40,860 nt of DNA from Lachnospiraceae bacterium (GCA_022781925.1 JALESO010000031.1:1-40860); one strand, 5' to 3'; counted from the stretch's first letter, positions 16,472-26,087 are shown. Numbers and translations: made by a program. Notes: generated from the letters alone by a model not told the origin.

Positions 16472-17932
16472 ATGAAACAATTATCGACAGAAGTAGCTGT
16501 GATCGGAGCAGGACCGGCAGGAATGGCGACAGCACTGACAGCAGCGCGATTGGGAAGAAAAGTTGTGATTTTTGAAAAAGGGGATCACTATGGCGGTGCC
16601 ATCGGCGGCGGAAAGGGACCGCTTGGCATCAATACCTTACAGCAGAGACGTTTGCAGCGTGTTGTAACAGAGGATGAAGCATTCAAATATTTTATGGATT
16701 ACAGCCACTGGAGAGCAAATCCGGCACTGGTTGCGGCATATGTAAATAAGTCTTCCGACACGATTCACTGGCTGGAAGATCTGGGCTGTGAATTTAACAG
16801 TCTGAATGCTTATGTGGAAGGCGGAAATCATACCTGGCATGTATACGATGACAGTGAATATTCCATTTGTGACCGTATCTGGGCAAAAGCAAAGGAGCTG
16901 GGCGTTAAGATCGTGTATGGAGCAGCCGGAAAAGATCTGATTCTGAGAGATGGACGTGTTGTTGGTGTTCAGATCGTTTTGAATAATGAAATGGAAGACG
17001 TGATGGCAGATGCAGTAGTGATCGCAACCGGAGGATTTGGAAATAATGCGGAAATGGTTGCAAAATATACGCCGTATGAACTTGGAAAAACGGTATGTGC
17101 GATGACCAGGAACTGCGATGGAGACGGAATCCGCATGGCATGGGATGCAGGCGCTTCCAAAGGATACATGTTTTATGATGCATTTGCGGGTCTTCCACAT
17201 CCGCAGCTGGGAGGCCCGGGTGGATTCTGTTCTGAACTGCGTCCGTTCCGTCAGCCGAATCTGCTTTTTAACCAGCAGGGAAAACGTTTTACAGATGAGA
17301 CGGCCATGTGTAATGGCGCATATGGTATCAATGCGATCCGTCAGCAGCCGGGAACGTATGCTTATATGATTCTGACGGATGAGATTCTGGATCATTACAG
17401 AGCAGATGGATTTGCAATCGCGCTTCCAAGTCAGGATCCGTTTACCGGACGATATGAGGACTGGCCGCGGGGATTTGAGAAAAAAATGGAAGAGGTTATC
17501 CGTGAAAAACAGAGTCCGGATCTGTACATGGGAGATTCCATTGAGGAGATCGCTGCGCAGATCCAGATAGATGCGGAAACGTTAAAAACAACAATTGAGG
17601 AGTATAATAAGTTCTGTGATCAGGGCCAGGATCAGATCTTCCATAAGAGAAGAAGTTTTCTGCTTCCGATCAGGGGGAAAAAATTCTATGTTGCCCGTTT
17701 GAGTGCAAACAGTTACGCAACACTGGGCGGTATCAATATTAATGAAAAAGCAGAGGTTATCCGTGAGGATGGAAGTGCGATCCAGGGGCTTTATGCAGCC
17801 GGAAATGATGCAAATACAATCTGTGTGGATTCCTACTGTTTTGAAATGCCGGGACACACTTCAGGCTTTGCCTATAATACCGGCCGTATTGCAGGGGAGA
17901 ATTTAAATACATATATTGATTCGTGTAAATAA
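16472..17932 (+). CDS. FAD-dependent oxidoreductase, fumarate reductase flavoprotein-like
   Basis: This 486-residue protein has an N-terminal dinucleotide-binding motif GAGPAG (12-17) with the Glu of the FAD ribose site (IFEKG), an ATGGFG motif, and the C-terminal GLYAAGN segment typical of the FrdA/KstD/urocanate-reductase superfamily. No export signal, FMN-binding domain or heme motif is visible, so it should act in the cytoplasm. It probably reduces or oxidises a C=C or CH-OH bond in the compound brought in by the adjacent permease; that is inference. ATG 16472 is chosen because TGGAGTG precedes it. A strong terminator follows at 18004. Confidence 0.8.
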   Translation: MKQLSTEVAVIGAGPAGMATALTAARLGRKVVIFEKGDHYGGAIGGGKGPLGINTLQQRRLQRVVTEDEAFKYFMDYSHWRANPALVAAYVNKSSDTIHWLEDLGCEFNSLNAYVEGGNHTWHVYDDSEYSICDRIWAKAKELGVKIVYGAAGKDLILRDGRVVGVQIVLNNEMEDVMADAVVIATGGFGNNAEMVAKYTPYELGKTVCAMTRNCDGDGIRMAWDAGASKGYMFYDAFAGLPHPQLGGPGGFCSELRPFRQPNLLFNQQGKRFTDETAMCNGAYGINAIRQQPGTYAYMILTDEILDHYRADGFAIALPSQDPFTGRYEDWPRGFEKKMEEVIREKQSPDLYMGDSIEEIAAQIQIDAETLKTTIEEYNKFCDQGQDQIFHKRRSFLLPIRGKKFYVARLSANSYATLGGININEKAEVIREDGSAIQGLYAAGNDANTICVDSYCFEMPGHTSGFAYNTGRIAGENLNTYIDSCK

Positions 17933-18003
17933 TTATAGCTAATGTGAGAGGTCTCCCGTTTTTACAGGCGGTGAGCAATAAAAATATCGTAAGCCATATC
18001 AAT

Positions 18004-18042
18004 GTGCCGTTTTCCATTTGGAGAACGGCACTTCTCCTTTTT
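18004..18042 (+). terminator. Intrinsic terminator after the flavoprotein gene
   Basis: GTGCCGTT with TCC pairs with GGA and AACGGCAC (18004-18031), followed by a pyrimidine-rich TTCTCCTTTTT tail. Confidence 0.8.
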
Positions 18043-18110
18043 GGAAGAAAAATTTTTTGTATTATGACAGGAATGTGTGTTGATAAATGCGGAAACGGAA
18101 AATGTCACTA

Positions 18111-18165
18111 AGTGCAAATTCAGAGCAGTTTAGTGCAAGCGGGAAGAACTGCTATTTTATACAAT
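18111..18165 (+). promoter_or_regulatory. Putative regulator binding sites before the TRAP operon
   Basis: AGTGCAA occurs at 18111-18117 and again at 18132-18138, the second followed by GCGGGAAGAA (18139-18148), as upstream of the GntP-like gene. The second copy is flanked by AGCAGTT (18124-18130) and AACTGCT (18147-18153), an inverted repeat. A -10-like TACAAT lies at 18160-18165. Confidence 0.5.
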
Positions 18166-18195
18166 AAGTACATCAGAAAGAAAGGAGAGGTAATT

Positions 18196-18741
18196 ATGGG
18201 AGAACGTCATGAAAAGCTATCCAGAATAGACCGGATCGTCAACCGATGTATGTGGGGCATTTCTATTGTATCCGGAATCTGTCTGGTTATTACAGCCGTG
18301 CTTTGTACCTGCGATGCACTGCTGTCAAAATTCTTTTCTGTCAGTATACCAAACGGAACCGAATGGGTGACTTATCTGAATATTCCGGTTGTATTTTTTG
18401 CAATGGCATATATCCAGGTTGACCGGGGACATACAACGGTAGATCTGCTTTGTGCGAAATTTCCGCAGAAGGTCCAGAAAGTGATCAAGGTTGTGGGAGA
18501 TGTCCTGGGAATGGTGGTATGCCTGTTTTCTGGATATTGCGCAATGAGACTGACAGCAGATAAGTTCAGTACCATGACAAAAAGTTCCTCCGCATCCAAT
18601 GCATTTGTGATCTGGCCATTTGTACTTGTGATCGCCATTGGATTTGTTGCGGTAGAAGTTGCATTTGCCTGGTGTATTGTCAGAGACATACTGAAAAATG
18701 GTGCGGAAAACACAGAAGAGAAAGAGGAGGTGATGCCATGA
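18196..18741 (+). CDS. TRAP transporter small permease (DctQ-like)
   Basis: This 181-residue protein has four hydrophobic helices (about 20-42, 58-76, 93-112 and 133-158), which fits the small membrane subunit of TRAP carboxylate/sugar-acid transporters. The stretch around VFFAMAYIQVDRGHTTVD (about 69-86) resembles the conserved DctQ region before helix three. Start ATG 18196 follows AAAGGAGAGG. Its stop overlaps the start of the large permease (ATGA), so translation is coupled. Confidence 0.85.
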   Translation: MGERHEKLSRIDRIVNRCMWGISIVSGICLVITAVLCTCDALLSKFFSVSIPNGTEWVTYLNIPVVFFAMAYIQVDRGHTTVDLLCAKFPQKVQKVIKVVGDVLGMVVCLFSGYCAMRLTADKFSTMTKSSSASNAFVIWPFVLVIAIGFVAVEVAFAWCIVRDILKNGAENTEEKEEVMP

Positions 18742-20051
18742 GTTCCATCGCTGTGATCGGAATTGCAATGTTTATTCTGATGATTGTAATGGCATTGATC
18801 GGAATCCCGATATTCGTAGATATGCTGGTATGTTCTTTCCTTGGATTTTATCTGATGGGCGGCATGAAAATGGTTGTGACACAGTTTATGCAGGCACCAT
18901 TTGCGATAGGAGCAAGTTATACATATGCAGTATTACCACTATTTGTACTGGTAGGAACGCTGGCTGGCGTAACCGGTATCGCACAGGGCGCATTCAATGC
19001 CATGCAGAACTGGCTTGGTCGTTTTAAAGGCGGTCTGTTATATGCCCTGGTAGCATCTAATGCAGTATTTGGCGCATGTTCCGGTATTTCCATTGCCGGA
19101 AATGTAGTATTTGGCAAGATTGCAATGCCGGAGCTGGAAAGACATAAGTACGACCGTAAGCTGTCTCTGGGAGCAATCGTTGGCGCGGGATCTTTGTCAT
19201 CCCTGATTCCACCAAGTGTACCGATTATCATGTGGTGTCTTCTGACGAATCTGTCAATCGGAACCACCCTGATGTATGGTCTTTCGGTTGGAATTATCAT
19301 GATCATATTGCTATGCATTGCCATTCGTGTTTTTGTGGCAATTTTTCCAAAAAAAATTCCTTCTACAAGCGATATGGAAAAGATCCCGCTCAAAGAAAAG
19401 ATTATTTCCCTGCAGTACCTGGTACCGATCATTCTTGTATTTGCCCTGATCGTTGGTGGTACGCTGGGTGGTTTCTTTTCATCGACAGTTGCAGGCGCAG
19501 TTGCAGCAGTTGCCCTGATCATTTTTGCACTGGTTAAGAAGGTGCCGGTCAAACAAATCGGATATTGTATCTGGGATGCAGCAGTAATGAATGCAGGTAT
19601 TTTCCCGATCATCATTGCGGGAACAATTTTCAGCCGTTTTGTAACACTGACAAGACTGGCAGATACACTGGCTAATATGATTGCGGAAGCCAATATTCCA
19701 ATGTTTGCGGTATTTTGCATGGTTGTTGTATTTTATCTGCTTTGCGGATGTGTTATGGATATTAACTCAACGATCATTATTACCGTTCCGATTGTGTTCC
19801 CGTTACTGACAGGTCTGGGATACAATCCGTATATCATTTGTGTATTACTGGTAATGCTTTGCGAGTGTGCCGGAATGACACCGCCGATCGGAATGAATGT
19901 TTTTGCGGTATCAAATGCATTACGGATCAAAGCGAGCGAAATATTTGCGGGTGTGTGGCCATTCTTCTTAATTAATATTGTGGCAATCTTTATTATGGCT
20001 CTGTTCCCACAGCTGGTAGAGTTCATTCCACATTTGCTGGGTGTGGCGTAA
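18738..20051 (+). CDS. TRAP transporter large permease (DctM-like)
   Basis: This 437-residue protein has about 12 hydrophobic segments. Conserved-looking loops such as GSLSSLIPPSVPIIMW (about 152-167) and the late ECAGMTPPIGMNVF (about 378-391) match the DctM/DedA-type large subunit that moves substrate with sodium. The start overlaps the DctQ stop and is preceded by GAGGAGGTGA. The substrate-binding protein gene follows 27 nt later, giving the order Q-M-P. Confidence 0.92.
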   Translation: MSSIAVIGIAMFILMIVMALIGIPIFVDMLVCSFLGFYLMGGMKMVVTQFMQAPFAIGASYTYAVLPLFVLVGTLAGVTGIAQGAFNAMQNWLGRFKGGLLYALVASNAVFGACSGISIAGNVVFGKIAMPELERHKYDRKLSLGAIVGAGSLSSLIPPSVPIIMWCLLTNLSIGTTLMYGLSVGIIMIILLCIAIRVFVAIFPKKIPSTSDMEKIPLKEKIISLQYLVPIILVFALIVGGTLGGFFSSTVAGAVAAVALIIFALVKKVPVKQIGYCIWDAAVMNAGIFPIIIAGTIFSRFVTLTRLADTLANMIAEANIPMFAVFCMVVVFYLLCGCVMDINSTIIITVPIVFPLLTGLGYNPYIICVLLVMLCECAGMTPPIGMNVFAVSNALRIKASEIFAGVWPFFLINIVAIFIMALFPQLVEFIPHLLGVA

Positions 20052-20078
20052 ATAAAAAGGACAAGGAGAGAAAAAGGT

Positions 20079-21206
20079 ATGAAGGCAAAAAAATTAACAG
20101 CTGTTTTAGTGGCAGCAGCAATGACAGCAACGGTACTGGCAGGATGTGGCGGAAATGACACAAAAAAAGATGCAGCTGCAGATAATAATGAGACATCCGC
20201 AGCAGGGGAAAGCGGCGGAAGCGGTTCAGCGGATCTGGATCAGGTAACTCTGACACTGACCACAACATTTTCTGAGACAGAATCAGCCGGACAGATGGTG
20301 GCACACTTTAAAGACTATGTGGAAGAGCAGTCGGATGGGGCTGTGACGGTGGATGTGTCTTATGGTGGAACGCTTGCCAGCGATACAGAGGAATTATCTT
20401 TTGTGTCATCCGGTGCAGTTGATATGACGGTTCTGAACCAGAATAACTATACCGATGTATTCCCACTGCTGAATTTCCCATCCCAGGTGTACAGCGATGA
20501 GGGATTCGAGGCATCCATTGCTATTTTTGATTACATGATGAGCGAAAATGAGGAGACCGCCGGGCTGATCGAGGCGCAGACAGAAGCGCAGAATATCCAT
20601 ATGCTTGGTGGAGTTCCGGCAGGAACAAACTGTTTTGTATCCAAAAAGCAGTGTACAACGCTGGATGAGCTGACCAAATTAAAACTCGGAGCCGGAATTA
20701 ACTTATCCGCATTTAACGAGATGGGATTCAATGTAGTATCCGTTATGCCAAACGAATATTATGACAGTCTGAGCAGAGGAATCATTGACACCGGATATTT
20801 CCCGATTTCTGTTTTTGTATCCATGAGTCTGCAGGAAGTAACTCCGTATTTTATTCTTGATGGAAGCTATACAGCAGGAAACTTCTTCTCCATGAATCTG
20901 GACAAATGGAACTCTCTGAGCAAATCCACACAGAACTTCCTGGAAGAGGCCATGGATGAGACACAGCAGTATGCGATCAAACTTGCAAACGAGCAGACAA
21001 ATGATGCAAAGACAACAATCGAAGAAGCCGGTGGAGCAGTGACAGAACTTTCTGATGCAGATAAGGAAACTGTTAAAAGTGCTTTATTTAACACAGCTGT
21101 TTCCGATGCAAGAAGTTATGCAAAAACATATGGATGTACAGAGGAAATGGAAACAGTATTGAAAGCTGTCAGTGAATATCAGGGTATTGAATTACCGGAA
21201 AATTAG
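20079..21206 (+). CDS. TRAP transporter substrate-binding lipoprotein (DctP-like)
   Basis: This 375-residue protein has a lipoprotein signal ending in LAGC (Cys23), an Asp/Asn/Gly/Ser-rich linker, and a DctP-type domain that captures the substrate outside the membrane. In TRAP binding proteins a conserved Arg binds a carboxylate; the equivalent position cannot be assigned with certainty here, and the segment around residues 190-210 is KLKLGAGINLSA where many family members have an R. Loss of that Arg would point to a non-standard ligand. AAGGAGAG precedes ATG 20079. Confidence 0.85.
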   Translation: MKAKKLTAVLVAAAMTATVLAGCGGNDTKKDAAADNNETSAAGESGGSGSADLDQVTLTLTTTFSETESAGQMVAHFKDYVEEQSDGAVTVDVSYGGTLASDTEELSFVSSGAVDMTVLNQNNYTDVFPLLNFPSQVYSDEGFEASIAIFDYMMSENEETAGLIEAQTEAQNIHMLGGVPAGTNCFVSKKQCTTLDELTKLKLGAGINLSAFNEMGFNVVSVMPNEYYDSLSRGIIDTGYFPISVFVSMSLQEVTPYFILDGSYTAGNFFSMNLDKWNSLSKSTQNFLEEAMDETQQYAIKLANEQTNDAKTTIEEAGGAVTELSDADKETVKSALFNTAVSDARSYAKTYGCTEEMETVLKAVSEYQGIELPEN

Positions 21207-21239
21207 ACAGTTGTAGATAAATGAAATTGAGATAAGGTA

Positions 21240-21273
21240 CATGTGAAGGATTCACATGAGAAGTCTTGAAAGA
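21240..21273 (+). other. Hairpins between dctP-like and beta-helix genes
   Basis: CATGTGAA (21240-21247) pairs with TTCACATG (21251-21258), and GTCTT pairs with AAGAC (21262-21273). No T run follows, so read-through into the next gene is likely, with possible RNA processing. Confidence 0.5.
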
Positions 21274-21289
21274 CAGGAAGGGAAGAATC

Positions 21290-22690
21290 ATGAAAAAATT
21301 TGATGTGTATTATGGAATGCCTGAAGTTGGAGGACCGGGGGAAATCCCGCATATTATTCCGGGACCTCCTGGATTTGGAACCATGCCGGATCCGAATGAG
21401 CCGGAACCGGAACATATTCCACACGGGGAATTAAAACCGCTGGTACATGTAGCAGATGGGGCACTGGTTAAGGGGGCGGATGTGACAGCAGAAGTTCTCA
21501 CTGAGAAGCAGGCAGAAAAATTGAATATTTCCTGCAGCGAAGATCTGACCGGTGGAATCACTGTGACCGGAAAAAGCACTTATGATGTGACAGATTCCAG
21601 GATTACATTATCCGGAAACTGTGTCAATGATTTTGATGGAAACGGCGCAGGCATTCAGGTGCTGGGTGAATCCGTTGTGACGGTGAAAGATACAGAAATC
21701 GCAGTAGATGGTGTATTAAGATCCTGCTTAAACGCAAATGAGCATGCAACCATGTATGTGGAAAACTGTGTACTCACCTGCAAAGGCGGCGAAGTGCCGG
21801 AAGGCTGGCCGGGAGCAGAACTTGTCGGTGGACCGGGAATGGTGGAGGCACCGCCATCCATGGGAGTCAGCGGACACAGCCGACTGTCACTGACAGAGGG
21901 AAATGCCCACAGTTATTTCAAAAACTGTAAAGTTGTTTCTGACGGATGGGCCGGTCTCTCCACAGACGGTGCATGGGGCGACTGTTATCTGCAGGCACAG
22001 AACTGTGATATTGAGGTATTAAATCCGGGTTACGGAACATTTTCTGATGAAGGCTGTCTGGTAGTGTTTGATGACTGCCGCATGAAAACGGCGTCTCATA
22101 CAATCATGCTTGACAGAAAGGGAAAAGCACGGATGTCCCGTATTCAGGCAGAGTCCGGACAGTATTTTGCATTTTTCTTTTCTGTACTTGGCAATTCCAG
22201 TCAGGTAAACGAGCTGATCGTCAGTGACTGTGATATCAAAACAGGGGAAGATGCATTCCTTGTATCCGGCTGCAATGCATATATTGACATTCGCAATACA
22301 AGAATCGAGGCAGCAAATGGTGTGGCAATCCGTTCCGAACTGAGCCAGGATCCGATGAATTCTCCGGTTGAACCGGGTGAGAAAACATATGGTGTAAAAG
22401 TTGTGTTATCTGATATGGAATTATGTGGCGATATTTTACATGAAGATACCAACCGCCAGATGGCAGTTACATTAAAGCATGCAACCGTAAAGGGTGCGAT
22501 CAGAGATGCATTTGTGACAATGGATATTGCGAGCCGCTGGTATGCAACCGCAGACTCAAATGTAAAACTGGTTGGATCTGTCACGGCTGATCAGCTGGAT
22601 GCGCCGGAAGGCGTCACAATTTATGCAGAGAGCGAAGCGGAACTGAACAGTGGCATGCTGGCATCCGGTGGAAAATTAGTTGTAAAGTAA
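21290..22690 (+). CDS. Right-handed beta-helix protein without signal peptide
   Basis: This 466-residue protein has an N-terminal Pro/Gly-rich segment (about 10-45, with PGPPGFG and PEPEH), followed by repeated short strands with Asn, Asp and Gly turns (for example VKDTEIAVDG, YVENCVLTCKGG, YFKNCKVVSDGWAG). That pattern is typical of pectate-lyase-like parallel beta-helices. No signal peptide, lipobox or anchor is seen, so it appears cytoplasmic, which is unusual for this fold. It lies in the TRAP gene cluster, 83 nt after dctP-like. It might be a lyase, epimerase or isomerase acting on the imported sugar acid, but no catalytic residues can be assigned. Start ATG 21290 follows AGGAAGGGAAG. 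Confidence 0.65.
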   Translation: MKKFDVYYGMPEVGGPGEIPHIIPGPPGFGTMPDPNEPEPEHIPHGELKPLVHVADGALVKGADVTAEVLTEKQAEKLNISCSEDLTGGITVTGKSTYDVTDSRITLSGNCVNDFDGNGAGIQVLGESVVTVKDTEIAVDGVLRSCLNANEHATMYVENCVLTCKGGEVPEGWPGAELVGGPGMVEAPPSMGVSGHSRLSLTEGNAHSYFKNCKVVSDGWAGLSTDGAWGDCYLQAQNCDIEVLNPGYGTFSDEGCLVVFDDCRMKTASHTIMLDRKGKARMSRIQAESGQYFAFFFSVLGNSSQVNELIVSDCDIKTGEDAFLVSGCNAYIDIRNTRIEAANGVAIRSELSQDPMNSPVEPGEKTYGVKVVLSDMELCGDILHEDTNRQMAVTLKHATVKGAIRDAFVTMDIASRWYATADSNVKLVGSVTADQLDAPEGVTIYAESEAELNSGMLASGGKLVVK

Positions 22691-22729
22691 AAAAGTTTGA
22701 AATTTTGTAGTAAGAGAGAGGCAAAGATT

Positions 22730-23773
22730 ATGTTAGCAGTAAAATATCATGGACCGAAAAATCTGGAATATGTCGATATTCCAAAACCGGAAGTCCTTCC
22801 GGGAACAGCACTTGTAAAAATCAAATATTGCGGTATTTGCGGAACCGATGTACATGCTTATTCCATTCCGGGCATTTTTGACTGGGAACTGGTTTTAGGT
22901 CATGAGTCTGTAGGTATCGTAGAAGCAGTAGGCGCAGGTGTGGATAATGTAAAGGTGGGAGACCGCGTGGCAGTCGGACCTCCAGGGGACTGTGGAAAAT
23001 GCTATGCATGCAATACCGGTCATCCGAATGTATGCGCAAACGCATTTCCGGAGACACTCGGAATCGGACCGAATACACAGGGCGCTTATGCTGAGTAAGT
23101 ATTATCCAGACATCCGCAGAATGAACTGTTTGTGATTCCGGACAAAGTAGAATTTGAACAGGCCGTATTATTTGATGTAATCGGTGTCGGATTCCATGCG
23201 GTTCGCCGTTCAGAGTTAAAAGTAGGTGATAATGCGGTGGTAACCGGCTGCGGTTCTGTTGGTTTATCGGCAATCCAGGCAGCAAAACTTGCAGGAGCCA
23301 GAAATGTGATCGCATTTGACTTAAATGAGACAAGACGTGAGATGGCATTACAGGCAGGAGCTGATTATGCATTTGATTCCACTTCAGAAGAAGATGTGGC
23401 AAAAGCAAGAGAAATTTTAAGCCATGAGGGTGGCGCGCATGTATGCTTTGAAGCGGCAGGTCATCCGACATCGACCACTCTGTGTGAGCAGTTGTGCATG
23501 GCAGGTGGTCAGGTGCTTATTATCGGAAGTGATGCGAGACCATATGAACTGGTAAGTGCGGCATTGGGTCCGAGAGAACTTGATTTCAAATTAAGCTTTA
23601 CTTATACAAAAGAAGAGATTTATATGCTGTTCCAGTTAATTGCTTCCGGAAAATGGAAAACCGATGTGTATACTATTGAAAAAGCACCATTGAAAGAGGC
23701 GATTGCAAAAATGGAGGAGTTATCCAGCGGAGAACTGGATGTGGCCCGTGTGCTTCTGATGCCGGAGGCGTAA
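22730..23773 (+). pseudogene. Zinc alcohol dehydrogenase family gene with in-frame TAA at codon 123
   Basis: The frame reads through 347 codons as a medium-chain zinc dehydrogenase (threonine/sorbitol/galactitol dehydrogenase type). It has the catalytic zinc residues Cys37 and the GHE His58, the structural zinc cysteines 88, 91, 94 and 102, and a later GCGSVG Rossmann motif. A TAA at 23096-23098 interrupts it between AYAE and VLSRHP, where relatives usually have Tyr, so one base change from TAT or TAC explains it. Reading frame and domains are otherwise intact. It is either a recent nonsense mutation, a sequencing error, or an uncommon read-through. Its role would be oxidation of a polyol or sugar acid. 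Start ATG 22730. Confidence 0.85.
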
Positions 23774-23840
23774 AATACAGATAAAAATATAACGGCGCAG
23801 TTTTGCGTACGTTATGAAATTGGTTTGATTCAAAAGGGAA

Positions 23841-23883
23841 AAAGAAATGTATTCTGTTTGCAGCAGGGTACATTTCTTTTTTT
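23841..23883 (+). terminator. Intrinsic terminator ending the TRAP cluster
   Basis: AAAGAAATGTA (23841-23851) pairs with TACATTTCTTT (23869-23879), followed by TTTT. Confidence 0.75.
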
Positions 23884-23917
23884 CAACCTTTTTGCCCTCT
23901 GAAACCAGTTTCTTTTA

Positions 23918-23946
23918 TTGTTTTCTACATTCTGAAATGCTAAAAT
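23918..23946 (+). promoter_or_regulatory. Putative promoter of the GH42 gene
   Basis: TTGTTT (23918-23923), a 17-nt spacer and TAAAAT (23941-23946). A weak match in the -35 suggests regulation. Confidence 0.45.
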
Positions 23947-24032
23947 GATAATAACTGAACGTGATGGTTACACTAAGAAACAAACGGTTACAGGAAACAC
24001 TTGTAATGCATAAAAAAGGAGACGTTATTATT

Positions 24033-26087
24033 ATGAGAGCGGAGCAGAATTTTAAATGGGAGAAACTTTCACTGGGTACCTGTTATTACCCGGAGCATTG
24101 GGATAAAAGTCTCTGGCGGGACGATCTTCGCCGGATGAAAGAAAACGGAATTTTTACCATTCGGATCGCAGAATTTGCATGGAACAAGATCGAGCCAAAA
24201 GAAGGGGAATTTACTTACGAATTTTTTGATGAATTTCTGGATGTGGCAGAAGAGGAACAGATGAAGGTGATATTTGGCACACCGACAGCGACACCGCCGG
24301 TCTGGCTGACAGAGAAATATCCGGAGGTATTAAACTGCCGTCTGGATGGCACACCATTTTATCATGGCATGCGTCGTCACTATAATTACAATTCTCCGAT
24401 TTATCAGGAACTGTCAGCACGGATCGTAAAAAAAGTTGCAAAGCATTACGGCAAACGTCCGTGTATTGTGGGTTGGCAGATTGATAACGAGTTAAACTGT
24501 GAAGTGGATGAGTTTTATTCTGAGAGCGATACACTTGCATTTCGGGAATTCCTGAAGAAAAAATACAAAACACTGGATGCACTGAATGAGGCATGGGGAA
24601 CCATTGTGTGGAACCAGACTTACACGAACTGGAAAGAAATCTATGTGCCGCGGACAACGGTGCATGATTCCACAAATCCGCATCAGGTACTGGATTACTA
24701 TCGTTTTATTTCCGACAGTACGCTGCGTTTCTGTAAAATGCAGAGTGATATCATCCGCAAATATAAAAAGCCGGAGGACTTTATCACAACAAATGGTATT
24801 TTCGGTAATGTGGACAACCATAAAATGGAAGACGAGTGTCTGGATGTGCTGACATACGATTCTTATCCGAACTTTGCTTACTGTCTGATCGAAGATCCGA
24901 AACATTCCGATGATCTCAATGACAGAAAATGGAGCAAAAATCTGACGGAAGTGCGTTCTATCTGCCCGCATTTTGGCATTATGGAGCAGCAGTCCGGCGC
25001 AAACGGATGGAATACACGGATGGAAGCACCGGCTCCGAAACCGGGGCAGATGACATTATGGACGATGCAGAGTATTGCGCATGGTGCTGATTATGTCAGC
25101 TTCTTCCGCTGGCGTACTGCTACCGTGGGAACCGAGATCTACTGGCACGGTATTCTGGATTATGACAACCGTTATAACCGCAAGCTGGCAGAAGTAAACC
25201 GCATCTGGCACCGGGTACAGGCCATTGAAAATGTAACCGGCGCAGAGTATAAGGCTGCGTTTGCACTGGTGAAAGATTATGATAATGTGTGGGATGCACA
25301 GCTGGATGTATGGCATGAGCGTCTCATGAAAAAAAGTGAAAAAGAAATCTTTGTGGCAGCACAGCTCAGTCACACACCGATGGATGTATTCTATTTAAAA
25401 GACAGTACGGAAGTGGAAGAAATGAAAAAATATCCGGTGCTGATCTATCCGCATCCACTGATTCTGACAAAGAAACGTGCCAAAGTGCTGAAGGAGTATG
25501 TAAAAGCAGGCGGAAAGCTGATCATCGGAGCACGGACCGGTCAGAAAGACAAACATGGTCACTGTGTCATGGAGCCGATGCCGGGATTGCTGACCAACGT
25601 AAGTCATACCGATGTGAAAGAGTTTACTTTTGTGGGACCGGCAGATGATCCGGTATCCATGGAGTGGAATGGCAAAGAGATCGAGACCGGAATTTTCAAT
25701 GATATTCTGGCGGCAGCAGGCGATAATGTGGAGGTGCTGGCAAAATATACGTCCAACTATTATGCAGGTCGTCCGGCACTGATCCGTACAAACACACATC
25801 AGGGATACACCTTGCATTTTGGCGGAACATTTACCCGTCAGAACGTAACAGAATTTCTGACTTATACCGGTGTCATTGAACCGTGGAAAGAACTGATCGA
25901 ACTTCCGGCAGACTGTGAGATCGCTGTTCGTGAGAAAAACGATGCAAAATACATTTTTGTATTGAATTACAGCAGCAAAAAACAGGATATTACATTGAAA
26001 ACCCGTATGACAGATCTGTATACAACATCGGACAGTGAAGGTCTGATCACGCTGGAGCCGTATGAGACAAAAGTATATCAGGTTTAA
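24033..26087 (+). CDS. GH42 beta-galactosidase
   Basis: This 684-residue cytoplasmic glycoside hydrolase has a (beta/alpha)8 domain (about 10-390) with the acid/base Glu153 in IDNELNCE and the nucleophile Glu318 in GIMEQQSG. A trimerisation-type domain (about 395-600) and a small C-terminal beta domain follow. There is no signal peptide, so it cleaves galactosides after uptake. AAAGGAG lies 13-19 nt before ATG 24033; an in-frame ATG at 24006 is upstream of that site and less likely. It is separated from the TRAP cluster by a terminator and its own promoter, so joint control with that cluster is possible but not shown. Confidence 0.93.
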   Translation: MRAEQNFKWEKLSLGTCYYPEHWDKSLWRDDLRRMKENGIFTIRIAEFAWNKIEPKEGEFTYEFFDEFLDVAEEEQMKVIFGTPTATPPVWLTEKYPEVLNCRLDGTPFYHGMRRHYNYNSPIYQELSARIVKKVAKHYGKRPCIVGWQIDNELNCEVDEFYSESDTLAFREFLKKKYKTLDALNEAWGTIVWNQTYTNWKEIYVPRTTVHDSTNPHQVLDYYRFISDSTLRFCKMQSDIIRKYKKPEDFITTNGIFGNVDNHKMEDECLDVLTYDSYPNFAYCLIEDPKHSDDLNDRKWSKNLTEVRSICPHFGIMEQQSGANGWNTRMEAPAPKPGQMTLWTMQSIAHGADYVSFFRWRTATVGTEIYWHGILDYDNRYNRKLAEVNRIWHRVQAIENVTGAEYKAAFALVKDYDNVWDAQLDVWHERLMKKSEKEIFVAAQLSHTPMDVFYLKDSTEVEEMKKYPVLIYPHPLILTKKRAKVLKEYVKAGGKLIIGARTGQKDKHGHCVMEPMPGLLTNVSHTDVKEFTFVGPADDPVSMEWNGKEIETGIFNDILAAAGDNVEVLAKYTSNYYAGRPALIRTNTHQGYTLHFGGTFTRQNVTEFLTYTGVIEPWKELIELPADCEIAVREKNDAKYIFVLNYSSKKQDITLKTRMTDLYTTSDSEGLITLEPYETKVYQV

